In this document: positions 35,203 to 48,681 of the stretch, in pieces
How the letters are laid out: each line of letters starts with the position of its first letter
Position numbering within the stretch: position 1 is the first letter of the stretch
Notes under the pieces: generated by a model
Databases searched by the model: none
Told to the model about the DNA's origin: nothing
Seen by the model: the letters and a program-made list of their open reading frames with translations, nothing else
From: Dryobates pubescens
Lineage: Eukaryota; Chordata; Aves; Piciformes; Picidae
Direction: 5' to 3'
Assembly (NCBI RefSeq): GCF_014839835.1
Contig: NC_071623.1
Location: 22,196,314-22,260,313 of the forward strand
Length of the DNA: 64,000 bases
Made by a program: the position numbers and the translations under genes

Positions 35203-36640
35203 CCCAATCACAGAACGCTAGGGGTTGGAAGGGGTCTCCAGAGGCCTAGAGTCCAACCCCCTTTCAAAGCAGGACCACTTAGGACAGTCGCACAGGAACG
35301 TGTCCAGGCAGGTTTAGAAGATCTCCAGAGGAGACTCCACAACCTCTCTGGGCAGCCTGTTCCAGTGCTCCATCACCCTCACAGTAAAAAAGTTTTTTTC
35401 TCACTTTGAGATCTAATTTCCTGTGAGGTGAGTTTACATCTGTTGCCCCTTTCCTCTCAGTGTCTATCACTGGAAAGAGACTGGCTCCATCTTCCTGACA
35501 GCCACCCTTCAGACATTTGCAGACATACACAAGGTCCCCTCAGCCTTTTCTTCCCCAGGCTAAACAGCCTCAGGTCTCTCAGTCTTTCTTCATAAGAGAT
35601 GCTCCAGTCCCTTAATCATTCTTGTAGCCCTCCACTGAATGCTCTTCTGTAGTTCCCTGTCTCTCTTGATCTGTGGAGCCCAGAACTGTACACAATATTC
35701 CAGATGTGGTCTAACTAGGGATGAATAGAGCGGGAGGAGAATCTCCCTCAACCTGCTGGACACACTCTTCTTAATGCACCTGAGTATACGATTGGCTTTC
35801 TTGGCCACTATGGCACATTGCTGTCCCATGGATAACTTACCAGCCAGGACTCCAAGGTCTTTCTCTACAGAGCTGCTCTCCAGCAGGTCAACCTCCAACC
35901 TTTACTGGTGCATGGTGTTATTCCTCCCCAGGTGCAAGACTCTATGCTTATTGACCTTAATGAAGCTGTTGAACTTCATTAGGTTTGTCTTTGCTCAGCC
36001 CAACTGTCCAGTCTGTCCAAGTCTCACTGAATGGCAGCACAGCCTTCTGGTGCCACTCCTGCCAGTTTTGTATCATCAGCAAGTTTGCTGAGGGTACTCT
36101 CTTCGTCTAGGTCACTGATGAAAACATTTAGCAAGACAGGACCCAGCACTGACTCCTAGGGAACACCACTAGCTACAGGTCTCCAACTGGAGCTTGTGTC
36201 ATTTGGCTCTGTTGTTTAGCCAGTTCCTGATCCATCTCACCATCCACTTTTCTAAGCCACGTTTTCTGAGCTTTCCCACAAGGATGTTATGGGAGGCAGT
36301 GTCAAAAGCCTTGTTAAAGCAAAGGAAGACAATGTCCTCTGCTCTCCCCGTATCCATCTATTAAGTCACACTGTTACAGAAGGCTATCAGGTTAGTCAAA
36401 CATAACTTTCCCTTGGTAAATCCACCTTGGCTGCTCCTGATAACCTTGTTTTCCTCCGTATGCCTAGAGATGACCTCCAGAATGAGCTGCTCCATCACCT
36501 TTCCAGGGATGGAGGCTAGGCTGACTGGTCTGTAGTTTCCTGGGTCCACTTTCTTACCTTTTTTGAAAGCTGGAGTAACATTGGCTTCCCTCCATTCACA
36601 CAGCTCACGGAGAAAACCACCCATTCTGTTCAAAAATCAG
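35203..36640 (-). mobile_element. CR1 LINE, longest copy in the window (about 1.4 kb)
   Basis: Tail AATCACAGAACGCTAGGGG at the left, then ORF2 in reverse: [32 protein letters not shown] and, at the right, reverse transcriptase residues (FKKGKKVDPGNYRPVSLASI, GKVMEQLILEVI, SSQGGFTKGKLCLTNLIAF). Frames change several times and the 5' part of ORF2 and all of ORF1 are missing, so it is dead. Confidence 0.94.
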
Positions 36641-38365
36641 GGAACTACAAAGTGCATTGAGGCACAGAGAGGGAACATAGTTCCTCTCATTCAGTAGTTA
36701 GGGCACTTGTCTGGGGAGGATTAAATCTGCATTCTGCTGCAGTTTGCCCTGGTTCTTGAATGTTTGAGGGAATGCCACAGTGAATGTTAAATACATCATG
36801 CATGCTGCAGTCCTTGAACCGAGGCTTGGACCCAGCTCACTGTTTGCAGACAGGTTCTGGTTTTATGTCTAAAGAGCTTATCTTCTCTTTTTCTGGGTGT
36901 TTGTTTTGGGTTTTTTTTAAACAAGATTGCCCAGCTGCTGTGGTTGGGAGAGTAGAAGTCAGGGTTTACCTTTCACTTCCTACCCCCACAAAGCAATAAA
37001 TTTCTAAGTGGTTATACAAATTTATTCAGAGATTATTTTAAACTTTGGCAAGCAAAGGACTATGCCCTGTACATTCTACATATTGTAAATACTACACTTT
37101 TGTTGTTGCTTAAGGAGATAACAATCTTGCCAGCCATACTTCTGGATAAAAGTGTTCCTAGCTGCTGCTGGTGCTTCTGCTTTGAGGTGCTGCACATCCT
37201 CTGAGCCTTGCTCTCCTGGGACACTGATGAAGATATGCATAACTGGAGCTTTCATTCTTTCAGCTTGTAGGTTTTAGGAACTGTTTGAGGATTACTAAAG
37301 GGCAGGATACAAAAATCAACAAAATGAACTTTTATCTTAGGTTATATACGCAGGGATCCTTCTCAAGTCTGTGAGGCAGTCAAATCATTTGTACCATCTA
37401 AGATGGCAAAATTTGATCTGCACAGAAGGCACCTGTGGTTTGCATCATAACTTTTATGTGATAGCCTTTCAATGATTTCCTTTTCTGACATGACCATCAG
37501 CAGATAAGCATGGTGTCAGTTTTGCTTGTTAAAAGCCAGTACCATAAGTGCTCTGCTTATGAAATGCAGATACTACCGATGCCTATAAATGAATGCATGA
37601 ATAACTTGGGGATATGGAAGCTGAAAACCTGTCCTATCAAAAAGACTGATGGTGCAGAAGGGACTAATACCATTGCAGTGAAGGCTGTGGACAAGAGACT
37701 GTGGATAACCACATGCTTTGAAACACACAGTGTCCCAAGTTAGCATGCTACAGGTGCATGTACCTAGCACAGTTTATTTAAAGAAAAAATGGTTTATTGA
37801 TTGTCTGAACAATCAATGTAATTTTAGTTTCTGGTTTCTAATATTAACTTATTTGGATCAATAAAAATGCAGTACAATGAATATATAATGCAGACGTGTA
37901 TTTATTGTGTAACAACTGAGTAATAGGCTATTAAGGGCCACTTGATGTGGGCCATTATATCTATCACAATCATCCTATGATGTAGTTAGTAGACAATAAG
38001 TGAGGAGAAAGCTTGTGATGACAGTAACAAAATAGAACATAATCTGTGAAATATTGTCAGCTTCACCACAACTTCCTGTGTGATTTTTCGGGTAAACTGC
38101 CTTGCTCTTTAAGACAAAGGCTGTTCTTTGTCCATTTTCTCAAGCTGTGAAAAGAGAAGACAGTATACTAGTATTGCTGAAGTACCTTTAAAATCCAGGC
38201 AAGAGGATTTCAAAGCAACATTCACCATAGCTGTGACAGTACAACAGTACTGTCAGTGCTGTTTGATAAATGGAGTGAAATGGCAACCTTTTATTAGCTT
38301 CTAAGTATTGTGAATGGCATGTTTCAGGAGACAAGCCTTTCCAGTGGCATCCATGTTCCTGTTCA
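36641..38365. other. Intergenic, nothing recognised
   Basis: AT-rich DNA between CR1 copies. A 77-codon plus-strand frame at 37510-37743 has no recognisable content. Confidence 0.45.
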
Positions 38366-38460
38366 TAGATTCACAGAATAGTTTGGGGTGGAAGAGACCT
38401 CAACTATCATCCAGTTCCAACCCCCTGCTGTGGGCAGGGACACATTCTGCTGTGGACCAT
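38366..38460 (-). mobile_element. CR1 LINE short 3' end
   Basis: AGATTCACAGAATAGTTTGG then the TGGAAGAGACCTCAACTATC stretch; about 95 bases of the CR1 3' UTR. Confidence 0.8.
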
Positions 38461-38639
38461 CCTTTAGTAATTCTCTAATATTGATCCTGAGTGGCCACAC
38501 TCCTAACGATATCTAGGGCTCTCCAGGCTGGAAGTCTCCGTGAGAAGGAACCAAGTGGTGTATTGTTAGTCCACAATTCTAATGACTGACACCAAAAAAA
38601 CTTTCACTTTGCATTGCTGATGCTATGCTTCCTCAGCTG

Positions 38640-39117
38640 AGGAAGGCAGCCATTGCAGACTCTTGAATGTGTCCAGAGAAGGGCAGCAAGGCTGGTAAGA
38701 GGTCTCAAGCACAAGCCCTACGAGGAGAGGCTGAGGGAGCTGGGATTGTTTAGCCTGGAGAAGAGGAGGCTCAGGGGAGACCTCATTGCTCTCTACAACT
38801 ACCTGAAAGGAGGTTGTAGACAGGTAGGGGTTGGTCTCTTCTCCCAGGCAACCAGTACCAGAACAAGGGGACACAGTCTCAAGCTGTGCCAGGGGAAGTT
38901 TAGGCTTGAGGTGAGGAGAAAGTTCTTCACAGAAAGAGTTTTTTGCCATTGGAATATGCTGCCCAGGGCGGTGGTGGAGTCACCATCACTGGAGGTGTTC
39001 AAAAAAGGATTGGACGTGGCACTTGAAGCCATGGTTTAGTTAGTCATGAGGTCTTGGGTGACTTGATGATCTCTGAGGTCTTTCCCAGCCTTGCTGATTC
39101 TATGATTCCATGATAAT
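38640..39117 (+). mobile_element. CR1 LINE 3' copy with open ORF2 end
   Basis: Open for 128 codons (38653-39039): [60 protein letters not shown] and [19 protein letters not shown]. Ends with GATTCTATGATTCCATGAT. Close in sequence to the copy at 9278-9908; the two are probably of one recent subfamily. Confidence 0.93.
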
Positions 39118-41194
39118 GGTTAGGGGAATATATTGTTGCAGGGTGTTTCTGACCTTGAGTCAGGTTTATTCTTTCTTAATTTGCTATCTTGTGCTCAGGT
39201 AGTTTATAGGGAAACATTTTTATGGCAAGTTATTTAAAACACACTTCACCATAACCATTTTGTGGTCTAGTTTATTACTGGTAGGAATATTCAGTAACCT
39301 AATGAATAATAAATGGAAGTTTGAATGCAACTTCCTCACTGATACTAAGGAAGAAACAGAAACTGGTGTTGATACAATCAGTGGAGAAGCTCTATTTACA
39401 GTTCACAGGCAACAAACAGAAGTCAAGACAATGTCAGCTCCTCTGATCATTGATGTCAATACTAAAACACACGTATGATGGAGGAAACTAAGCCATGCAT
39501 GCACCACCAGATTTATTTTGGTTGGCTGGCAGACAAAGGAGAAATAATTTGCTTGTTTCTTCTCATGTCAACTCTGGAACAGGATAAAAGAAGCAAATAC
39601 AGATGAAAATCTTGTTTGAAATGTAAAAACATAGGCTCAGGAAGGAAGGACCTTAGGCAGTCCAATGGTTCATTGTACAGCTCAGGGCAGAATCAGTTCT
39701 ACTTACCCCCTTCCTAATGGACCTTTGGTTTTAGTTGTTTGCAGACAATATCTCCTATACTTTTTCCATTTTCATCATTGGAAAACTTCTCCTCATAGCT
39801 GTCTTGTTTCAGTCTTATACCTGCTTTCATGTCTACTATGGCCTATAGCACAGATGATTCATTTCCTGTTTTCAGAAGCCTTTCACACTTTCGAAGACTG
39901 TTGTTATGTTGCCATCAGACTTCTTATGGCTAGGATATAACACTGTCTTCCTCCATAAAGCATGTTTTTTGTTCTTCTGATTTTCCCCAGCACTGTCTGT
40001 AGCTCTCCACATAGCCTTACTCCTGCTAAATAGCTGGAAGGATTATTTTAAGTGTTTTGTGGGCTACAGTGTAATTTGTGTACTCTCTATGGCAATTGCC
40101 TCTTTCACAACAGAGACACAGTGACTCATTTATAGTTTATGACCCACTATAACCCCCACATTTGTCTCCTTTAGCTCAGACCAGTTTTCCTTAACTTGTC
40201 TGTGTCAGTGTCTTGTAAAATATTTTTTAAGAAGTCAGAATATGCCCTACCACTTCTCCTTTGCACACAAATTTCAGTGATGTTCACTGAGTTAGATCAA
40301 ATTTTTGTTAATATGTTGATATTCTGCAGATGAATGATAGGTTTCACCCACTTTTGGAAGTTAAAAAACATTGCAGGTGCAGTATATATAAAAAACCCCA
40401 CCTGGATCTTTTCCAGCACTCTGTTTGGTCATTTGGTCTCTCTTTATACATTTCTTGGACAAAGTATGGTTGGACTGCTGTGCCCAAATGAAAGTAGATG
40501 TGACCCACTCTACTTCCAAGTAAGACAGCATGAACTATAGCAAGGCTATAGTTGAGGAATTTTCCACAAGTCAACTCTTTTGTCCATGTGAACAGGTACA
40601 TATCTCTGCAATAAAAGTTCTTCACAAGTTACAAGCAATCTGCTCTTCAGACTTCAATGTCATTGGGACTGGCATATTTTGTGTTGGGGAAAGCTACATA
40701 AAACCACTTAGAGTTTTCCAAAGTCTTTCAATAAGCCTCCTCATTCTAATTTGCCCTTCATTCTGGCCAACTGCTCCGTGGCTTTTATCATGGCAAAGAT
40801 CCAGTGATGGGGTGTTAAGTCCCTGCTTTCTGATACTGGTTTCTCTATCTTTGCAAATTTGTAGTATTGTGGGAATTTCTCTGTGACTTCTGTTGGTGTT
40901 TTTTGGGACATAGTTATGATTTGAGATGGCATCAGCTAAATTAAGCCTTCCAGGTAATGCTTTTCTACTCCACAGTCCCCACTGCCTTTTCTTCTGCATC
41001 TCCTTTGCTGCTGCTTCTTAAGGCCCACAAATCCTGTTAAAGGCTTCAGCCACCATCAGAGGAGAGAGTCCTCTAGGGAAAGAAAGACAATACTTGACAT
41101 CAATCTAAATATTTTTATTACTTGCTCTAGCAAACTACCTTTTCTCTTTATGAAAGATGTGAGCATGGTCTTGCTTTCAGGAGTGGCTTACAGA
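39118..41194. other. Intergenic, with one odd minus-strand reading frame
   Basis: AT-rich. The only point of note is at 40694-40999, where two overlapping minus-strand frames are both open; see the separate entry. Confidence 0.45.
40694..40999 (-). other. Unidentified reading frames, possible decayed gene fragment
   Basis: One frame is open for 101 codons and a second (40741-40932) for 63 codons, the latter with a protein-like mix (TEVTEKFPQYYKFAKIEKPV, then HHWIFAMIKATEQLARMKG). I do not recognise either. It could be a retroposed gene remnant or the gag-like part of an old element. Confidence 0.22.
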
Positions 41195-42110
41195 GTCACA
41201 GAATAACAGAATTTCAGGGGCTGGAACGGACCTCAAAAGATCATCTAGTCCAACCTCCCTGCCAGAGCAAGATAAGCTATACCAAATCACACTGGAACAC
41301 ATCCAGGCAGGTGTGGAATATCTCCACAGAGGGAGACTCCACAACCTTTCCAGGCAGCCTGTTCCAGTGATCCATCAACCCTCACTGTGAAAATTTTTTT
41401 CCTCATGTTTATGTGAAACTTCCTATGCCTCAACTTCCACCCATTGCCCCTTGTCCTGTCACTGGGCACCACTGAGAAGAGCCTGGCTCCATCCTCTTGG
41501 GACTCATCCTTTACATATTTATAAACATTGATGTGTTCACCTCTCAGTCTCCTCTAAGCTAAAGAGCCCCAGCTCCCTCAGTCTCTCCTCATACAGAAGA
41601 TGTTCCATTCTCTTAATCATCCTAATGGCTCTGTGCTGGACTCTTTCAAGCAGTTCCCTGAGGTTCTTCTTGAACTGAGGGGCCCAGAACTGGACACAAG
41701 ATTCCAGATGTGGCTTCACCAGTGCAGAGTAGAGGGGGAGGAGAACCTCTCTCAACCTACTGGTCACACCCCTTCTAATCCACCCCAAAATGGCATTGGC
41801 CTTCCTGGCCACAGCAGCACATTGCTGGCTCATGGTCATCCTTCCATCCACCAGGACCCACCAGGACCTTCACTGCTCTCCAGCAGGTCCATCCCCAACC
41901 TATACTGGTGCATGGAGTTGTTGCTTCCCAGGTGCAAGACTCTACTGTTGCCCTTGTTGAACATCAAATTTCTCCCTGGCCAGCTGTCCAGCCTGTACAA
42001 GTCTCACCAAATGGCAGCACAACCTTCTGGTATGTCAGCCACTCCACCCAGCTTTATGTCATCAGCAAACTTGCTGACAGTGCACTCAGTGCACTCTGTG
42101 CACTCTTTGT
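41195..42110 (-). mobile_element. CR1 LINE, about 915-bp copy
   Basis: Tail GAGTCACAGAATAACAGAAT, then 3' UTR and ORF2 in reverse, with an open 104-codon stretch ([40 protein letters not shown]). Related to the copies at 23965 and 35203. Confidence 0.92.
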
Positions 42111-44334
42111 GGCTCTGAGTCTTGATGGTGGCTTTCGCCACATGAGAATTAGAAGGTCTAAGTCCTTGCTACAGCAGAGATTCCAGTGCAAAGACAAGAG
42201 CTGAAGTTTGTTTCTCACAGTTGCTTCTGTACTGGTTCTGAAATAACAAACCCTTTGCCTGCTCTGTGCATCCTTCTGGTCTCATCTCTGCTGTGTTCTT
42301 GACATACTGCACTGCAGTTAGCATTTTAGGATTTTTTCAAAAGGAGCAGGGTACAATGAGCAAGACCAAGCTTAGAGCTGCCACGATCGAGATAACAGCA
42401 CTACATCACAGGACTTCATTAGTATGTTTCAAAGGACATTTCCCACATTGCTATTTTATTCTCATCCCCCTGAAGCAGAAAGACTCTTCAGATCCTGCCC
42501 TTTTCTTTTGACCCTCCATTCTAAAATCTGAAAGGACAATGTTGGTTTGGGGACAGTTATAATTCTGCATATCAGAAATGTTTTTAACTGTAAGGTAGCT
42601 GAATATTTTCAGCACATGAGAAAACTCAGGTACATAAAACACAGGCATCTGTTCAGAAGAGTGCATTAGATATTGAAGGACAGGGGGATCATAATTTGCA
42701 TCAACTTGGCTGTAAGAATGTAAAAAGCCTGCTGTGAACTGAACCTATCCTTTTACAGCCTGTGAAGACCTATCTACTATCTTCAGAATGCCTAACTATA
42801 ATACATTTGCAACTCTAATTTTCACAGGCAATATGTCATAATGATCAGCAAGTTGTGCTTGGTTAGGGTGAGCATCAGAATCCGATTGTTCCAATACATC
42901 GGCATGTCTGACCACGAGTCAGAAAATCCATGCGAAGCTCTCATTGTGGTTTATATCATCTTTGAAAGCATATTACTCACTTAGATTGGAAAAGGAAGTC
43001 CCTGTTCTGAGGACCTTGTAATTTAGTTTTAAAAAGTTCGATGTAAACAGCAGGAGCTGAGAGAATAGAGTGAAAATGAGAGACAGTATTTGAGTGACAC
43101 AGTGTCAGGGAAAATGGAAGAGCTGTAAGTTATTAAACAGATTCCTTGGTCTGGTGCTTTCTCCAGGGTGAAATCCTGGCAGTGGTGAATGCACATCAGT
43201 GTTGATGGAGCTGGGATTTCCTCTGTAAGATTTCCCCAGTGTTTTCTCATTTGTCTTTTTGATGTCATTATAATCCCACGCCTTTAGTCTTTTACAGTAA
43301 TTTCTTGAAAGCAGCAAAATTAATTTAGGGGAATCCAATATGTAAGGAAGAAATAAGAGAGGACTCCACATTAGGGAAGTGCAAGTGAGCAATTTCCAGT
43401 ATATTGTACGTAGACATTCATCTAAGCCTGTTGATTATTCACAGTACTTTCTGTAAAATAGCTATTTTTACCTTTCTTTTTCACAAGAGTGCAATATCAG
43501 GGGAAGGGCTCTTGATTTGCACAGGCACTATATGCCATTTATTCCATAACTGTTGATTACTAGAAAATTACATTTTACCAAACAAGAATAATGGCTATTT
43601 CCCAACTTGCATCAGAAAAACAAGTGGGTAATAATATCACAAATTCTTATGCTGTACTTATGTTTAAGAATCATTGTAAAGCTGCTTTTGTGTAGCTTGT
43701 CGTGGATGTAAAGTTTCTGAAAGCTTTTCTGGCTATGTTGTTTTGACCAGGCAGCCAGCAGATGCAGAGTTGTGCTCAGCAGGCAGCCAGCCAACCAGCT
43801 TCCCCTGTTGCCTCCAGGAGGGGCCAGAGAAGGAAGACACTGAAGTTACCAGTATGGAGAGATCAAAGGAAAATGTGGAGTTGGTGGACGATTGTAGCCC
43901 TAGCCCTTTGGTTAGCAATAGATTCTCATGTTCCTTTTCTTCCTGCAATGCTCACTCCACTCCCTTGACTGGAATGTGCTAAACTCCTGTTCCTTCTCTT
44001 GCTGTCTTACCTTATTGTTCTCTTTTATAAGCTGTTTGTTCACTGCAAGCCTAGACTTCTCTCTCTCAGTTTTCCCTACTTTTCCATTCCTTAATCATCC
44101 TGCTCTGCTTTGCATTTCATGTCTAAAATATTTTCCCAGTAACTCCTGGGTCTTCAAAGTAGTCTATTTTATTCAGCACTTTGCCAAAACTCCTGGTACA
44201 CTCTGCCAGAGTTAGCAGCATACTTCCATACTTTGCAGTTTACATCATAACACAGTTAGAAGCTCACCTATTTTATTGATTCATTTTCATTGTACACACT
44301 CCACAAGCTTAAGTGAAGATCAGCTCTTCTTTGA
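42111..44334. other. Intergenic, nothing recognised
   Basis: AT-rich. A slightly GC-richer segment near 43740-43985 has overlapping plus-strand frames without recognisable content. Confidence 0.45.
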
Positions 44335-44710
44335 AGCGGCACTAGATGCCACATACTTGAGCTTGTCCAGGTTTCACTGAATGGCAGCACAGACTTCTGG
44401 TGTGTCAGCCACTCCTCCCAGTTTTGTATCAGCAAACTTGCTGGGGTTACAATCCATCCCTTTGTCCAAGTCATTGATAAATGTGTTAATAGGATGGCAT
44501 CCAGTACTGAGTCCTGGGGAGCACTGCTAGCTACAGGCCTCCAGCTAGACTCTGTGCTGCAGCTGATCACAGCCCTCTGAGCTCTGTTGTTCAACCAGTT
44601 CTCAATCCTCCTCACTGTCCACTCATCTAACCCACCCTTCCTAAGCTTACCTATGAAGATGTTACAGGAAACAATGTCAAAAGCCTGAAGCTGAATTAAG
44701 ACTGCTCTCA
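44335..44710 (-). mobile_element. CR1 LINE internal (reverse transcriptase) fragment
   Basis: Minus-strand frame reads FDIVSCNIFIGKLRKGGLDE, WTVRRIENWLNNRAQRAVIS and ESSWRPVASSAPQDSVLDAI, the CR1 reverse transcriptase palm region. No 3' tail; truncated on both sides. Confidence 0.9.
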
Positions 44711-47700
44711 TCTACCCAGGTCAATTTGAAGGAAAAAAAAATATCTAGATTGCTTTTAGGAGCTCTTGGAAGGCTTACTTTGAAAAGTAAAAGTCAGCTT
44801 CAATTCCTTTCAAGTGGCACTGGGATATCTGACTTCAACTGTGTCTGGCCTCAGTGCCAGTCACAACTAGATTCCTGATTTCCCTGCTGAGCAGAAAGAA
44901 GGTATACAAGATGTCAAGGAGGCGTTTGCATGGACTAACCTTGCCTTAAAGGAAAAAGTAGCCCAGGGTTTTTTTCATAGTCATCAAAGAAAGACATGCT
45001 ACTCCAGAGAAGAATCCTAGGCAGTTGCCTTCTGAAGGAGCTACTGTCTTGGGAGAGCCTGGGGGATTTGCCTTATGGGGCTTGAATTAGAGTGTCTGAA
45101 TGCGTCACACCTTGTCACTTAGTCTTTTTATCTAATCCAGTTACTGGGTCTTGGCCTGTTAAATAACAAAACACTGGAAAACCCCCAAATCTCAGGAATT
45201 GCTCCTTACCAGCATGTAAGTAAAAGCTGCAGGTATTCATGGCTTAGCTGGATTTAGGTCAGGTTAATATGAAACAGGGTAAACAAAACACATCAGAGGT
45301 GAGAAGTCAGAAGTGAAAAATGAATCAGCCTTTCCCTTTTTGTAGGGGTGTGAATTCTTCCTATCCTTGTTGTAATGCTCTGTACTTGCACTTCGTATCA
45401 TGTGCCTGAAGTGTTACATTACAGTCCATGTGTAGAGGAAGAACCTTCTTATTCTCTGGGAAGTTCCTTCAATTGCTGGAAGTGAACACCATGTTTAGCA
45501 CAAACCAGGTTTCAACAAGCACCACGTGTAGGAGCTCTGAAGTACACCTTATCATTCTTTTTTTAGTTGCAAACCCTAGGATCAGAAGAGTGAAATCTAA
45601 CAAAGAAAACAGGAGTCATCCAAGAAATTCCTTGCCTGGTTCAGCAAGCCAAACCTGTCTTCTAACAGCTAGTGAATGTACAGCTTCCACTATCCTCCTC
45701 GTGCTGAGTTTTCCCAGGTGCTGTATTCATTAGCTACAGGCCTTAACCCTCTCCTGCTTGCTCTGCTATTACTCATGCAATGTCCACCTGCTTACTTAGA
45801 GAGCTTCTGTGTCTCCCATCAGTGTGGTATCTGCATTCCATAACCTTCATTTAACAACTTTGGGAATTACATGGACAATACAGCCGAGTGATTTAACCTG
45901 AGGTGAGAAGTCTGCAAGGAAGCATTAATCTCAGTCCTTCACTAGGTCAAATCATTATTTAACACTCCTTTTGAATTCCTTTATAAACAGGAATATAAAC
46001 AATGCTTTGCTGTACCACACAAATTCACATGCTGGATGCTTGTATGACTGAAGGGAGAGCTGACAAGTAAGCAGACATCAGCATTAGAGGGTACCCTGAC
46101 CACAAGGTTAGCTCTACGTAAAGTAAGATTTCTGGCACCAGGAATTCACAGAATGTCTCAGTGCCCTTTGATGATTATCTTTATTTAATATATTCTGCAT
46201 CTGAGGCTTCATTTCTGCTCTGTGTGGTGCATAATCTCCTAATTGTTTACAAAGTTATCTGCATTAAATTGATGTTTAACAATGGTGTAGTCTAACAGCT
46301 CTGCCAGCCTGATGTCCTCAGGACAACTGGAGCATGGCTGAACCTCTGAGATGCAGAGTTGGGGAATTCATTTCTATTTTGTGCTAGTTAAGGTGCACCT
46401 GGTATCTCAATACAATTTTCATTTTGGGATTCACTACAGTAGAGGCTTTTTGATAATGATATAGAGAGTAGCTTAAGGATGGGCTCATCTTAAAACAGCT
46501 ATTTCTTTAAAGGCATCATAATGCAGCTTAAAAAAGTTAAACAAATGAAGCAGTCAGAACAATCCTCCCTTTCCCCACATCTGGATATGTTGAAAGAGGA
46601 AGCAATATTCTGAGAACAGTCTTTCCCTCTCCTCTCATGTGATAGTACAAATGGTATTGGCAAAGACATGAGGGGAAACACTTCCCCTTTTTAAACGGGG
46701 GAAGCCAACCCTCTCAAAATTTCAAGGACGGTATTTTTGAACACATTCTTCCTGCTTTAATCTAAAAAACCTGTCTCTGAATAGCCAAGATTTTTTTCTT
46801 TTCCCCTCTCCCAGTTTGGTTTATCAATAAACCTCTAATGAAGTGGAACAGGATGTAGGAGTGCATTGGCAGTGCCCTCGTGGTAATCTTTGAACCACCT
46901 ATCAGCCACACCTGATAGACAGTAACTTCCTGCCCTTCCAGGAAAATTAGCCACCACACAGATGAAACTAGCTCTATTAAAAATGTGAGGAGATGGCAGG
47001 GAAATCTCAAGTCTTATCTCTTCTGATGGCAGCTAGTCAGCCAATGAGCACATGCATTGGTCATGAGTTATGCTATGGGGTTTTTGCCATTCTGAAAGCC
47101 AAAAAAGAAAGTTAAAAAACAAACCAAACCAAAAGAGAGAGAGAGAGAAAGAATACAGAAGGCATAGGGAGCACACAGAAGGAACTTAATTTTTACAGTG
47201 CAAAGGTGAACCAGACACAGGACCTTAGCCTTCATTAAGATCAGCACTCACAAAGCAGCTTTGGTGAGAGGTGAAGAAAAGCATCAATGAAACAAAATGC
47301 TTTAAAACAACCACAGTGAAAGTGCTTCCCCATTTTTTCCCCATATTCCACATAAAACTAGAACATGCTGAAAACTGAGACATGCAGAAAAACCATGTGT
47401 AGATTACATACAGCTGGATGGTACAACGAATCAGTGCCTGTTCTACCTTTTCTTCCTGCAACAGCTTCCAAGAAGTAACAAACCTTGAAATTATAGTAAA
47501 AAAAAATTGTAATCCCCACATCAATTTATGATCTCATCACTCATAGCAAGTTACTTTTGCTGACACTCTCACATAATACATACCAGAAAAACATACATCA
47601 CTCAGCACACAGTGTGAAGGTCCAACTTTACGCCCCGATGTTGGAGTGGACATAACCTTCATGTGCATGAACAGGGCTATGCAGGTGAGATTGTATTTAT

Positions 47701-48189
47701 AAAAATAAAATAAACCTACCTTTTAAATCCTACTTGTCTGCAAAGTTTTCCACAGGCTTCAATGGACTCTGGATTGGTAGGCAAAATTTAATTAGCCATA
47801 GAAACTGCAGGGCTGAGGCTCAGGGGATTGATCCACACCTGTATGTAGAGAGCTATCTGGCAGCGCACTAGCCCCTTCCCATTATGCTTAGCAATAAAGC
47901 ATGAGAAACACTTTGCAATGCAAAACTCTCTGAATATTTGTGTTTGGTTTATTCATACCAAACTTGCAACATCATAAAAAATTCACAGTTTTGCATCAGT
48001 TTTGCAACAAATCAATAGAAAGATTATGCCACTGGAGACATCCTTAGCAATACGCACAACCTCTCACGTAAAAATGTAAGTCAGATCAGGTCTTGCTCTA
48101 CAAAATATGGTTTTCTTTTACAAACCTTATACCATCTGCTGTTTTGATTAGCATCTGCAAATAAACAGTTCATCATAGTTACATTCACT
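44711..48189. other. Intergenic, between IL10RB and IFNAR1
   Basis: AT-rich with a small (GA)-rich tract near 47130-47150 and an A/T-rich tract near 47698-47716. No gene recognised. Confidence 0.45.
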
Positions 48190-48468
48190 AGGATTATATA
48201 TTTTTTATTTGCTTTTTAAATAAGTCATAATACAGTCCTAGACATTGCTGTGACATTTTTTGCTACAAGCAAAAATTATGTATCATTTAGTTCCCCATTG
48301 ATAGTCCAGTTTTTTGTACTTTAACCACCCCACTCCCCCCCCCCCATGATTTTGTTTAAAGTCTGTGTACACAATGTGGATTTTTACTGTCTTCAGAATG
48401 CAGCAATAAGAAGATAAAACCAGTCCATTTACTTTTCTTTTGGCTTGAGTGAAGTGTGCAGAGTCCGT
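48190..48468 (-). other. IL10RB: Probable IL10RB 3' UTR
   Basis: AT-rich non-coding stretch after the IL10RB stop, with a minus-strand AATAAA at 48204-48209. The extent is inferred from that signal alone. Confidence 0.4.
48335..48347. repeat. Poly-C tract in IL10RB 3' UTR
   Basis: A run of about a dozen C residues (poly-G in the transcript) within the inferred 3' UTR. Confidence 0.7.
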
Positions 48469-48681
48469 TTAGGCCTCTTCTGAAGCTGGTACTATTCTCA
48501 AATCTGAATCTTCCTGTTCTGAGTACTGAAGGTGCTCTGTTGTCTTGCTGGCCTCATCTCCAGTCTCATCATTCTGATTTTTTGATTCTTCTGAAATGAC
48601 AGTTAGTTTGTCATAAAAGAGATGCTCTTCTTGTGGGAGTGCAGAAAAATCCTGTGAACTACTGGGAGGCTTGCTCAAAAA
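48469..48681 (-). CDS. IL10RB: IL10RB coding exon 7: cytoplasmic tail and stop
   Basis: Codons 272-341 plus [13 protein letters not shown], then [16 protein letters not shown], aligned with human DENDVFDKLSVIAEDS; the rest is acidic and Ser-rich. Acceptor CCTTCACAG. Confidence 0.96.
   Translation of the reverse strand, partial: FLSKPPSSSQDFSALPQEEHLFYDKLTVISEESKNQNDETGDEASKTTEHLQYSEQEDSDLRIVPASEEA

Noticed and set aside
34522-35211. Several overlapping long frames on both strands rich in Ala, Pro, Arg and Gly
   Set aside because: They are translations of the stop-free 14-bp minisatellite and CpG-rich flanks, with repeated 14-residue patterns and no independent protein character.
41600-42118. 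172-codon plus-strand frame
   Set aside because: Antisense of a CR1 copy; the sense strand reads typical CR1 ORF2 protein.
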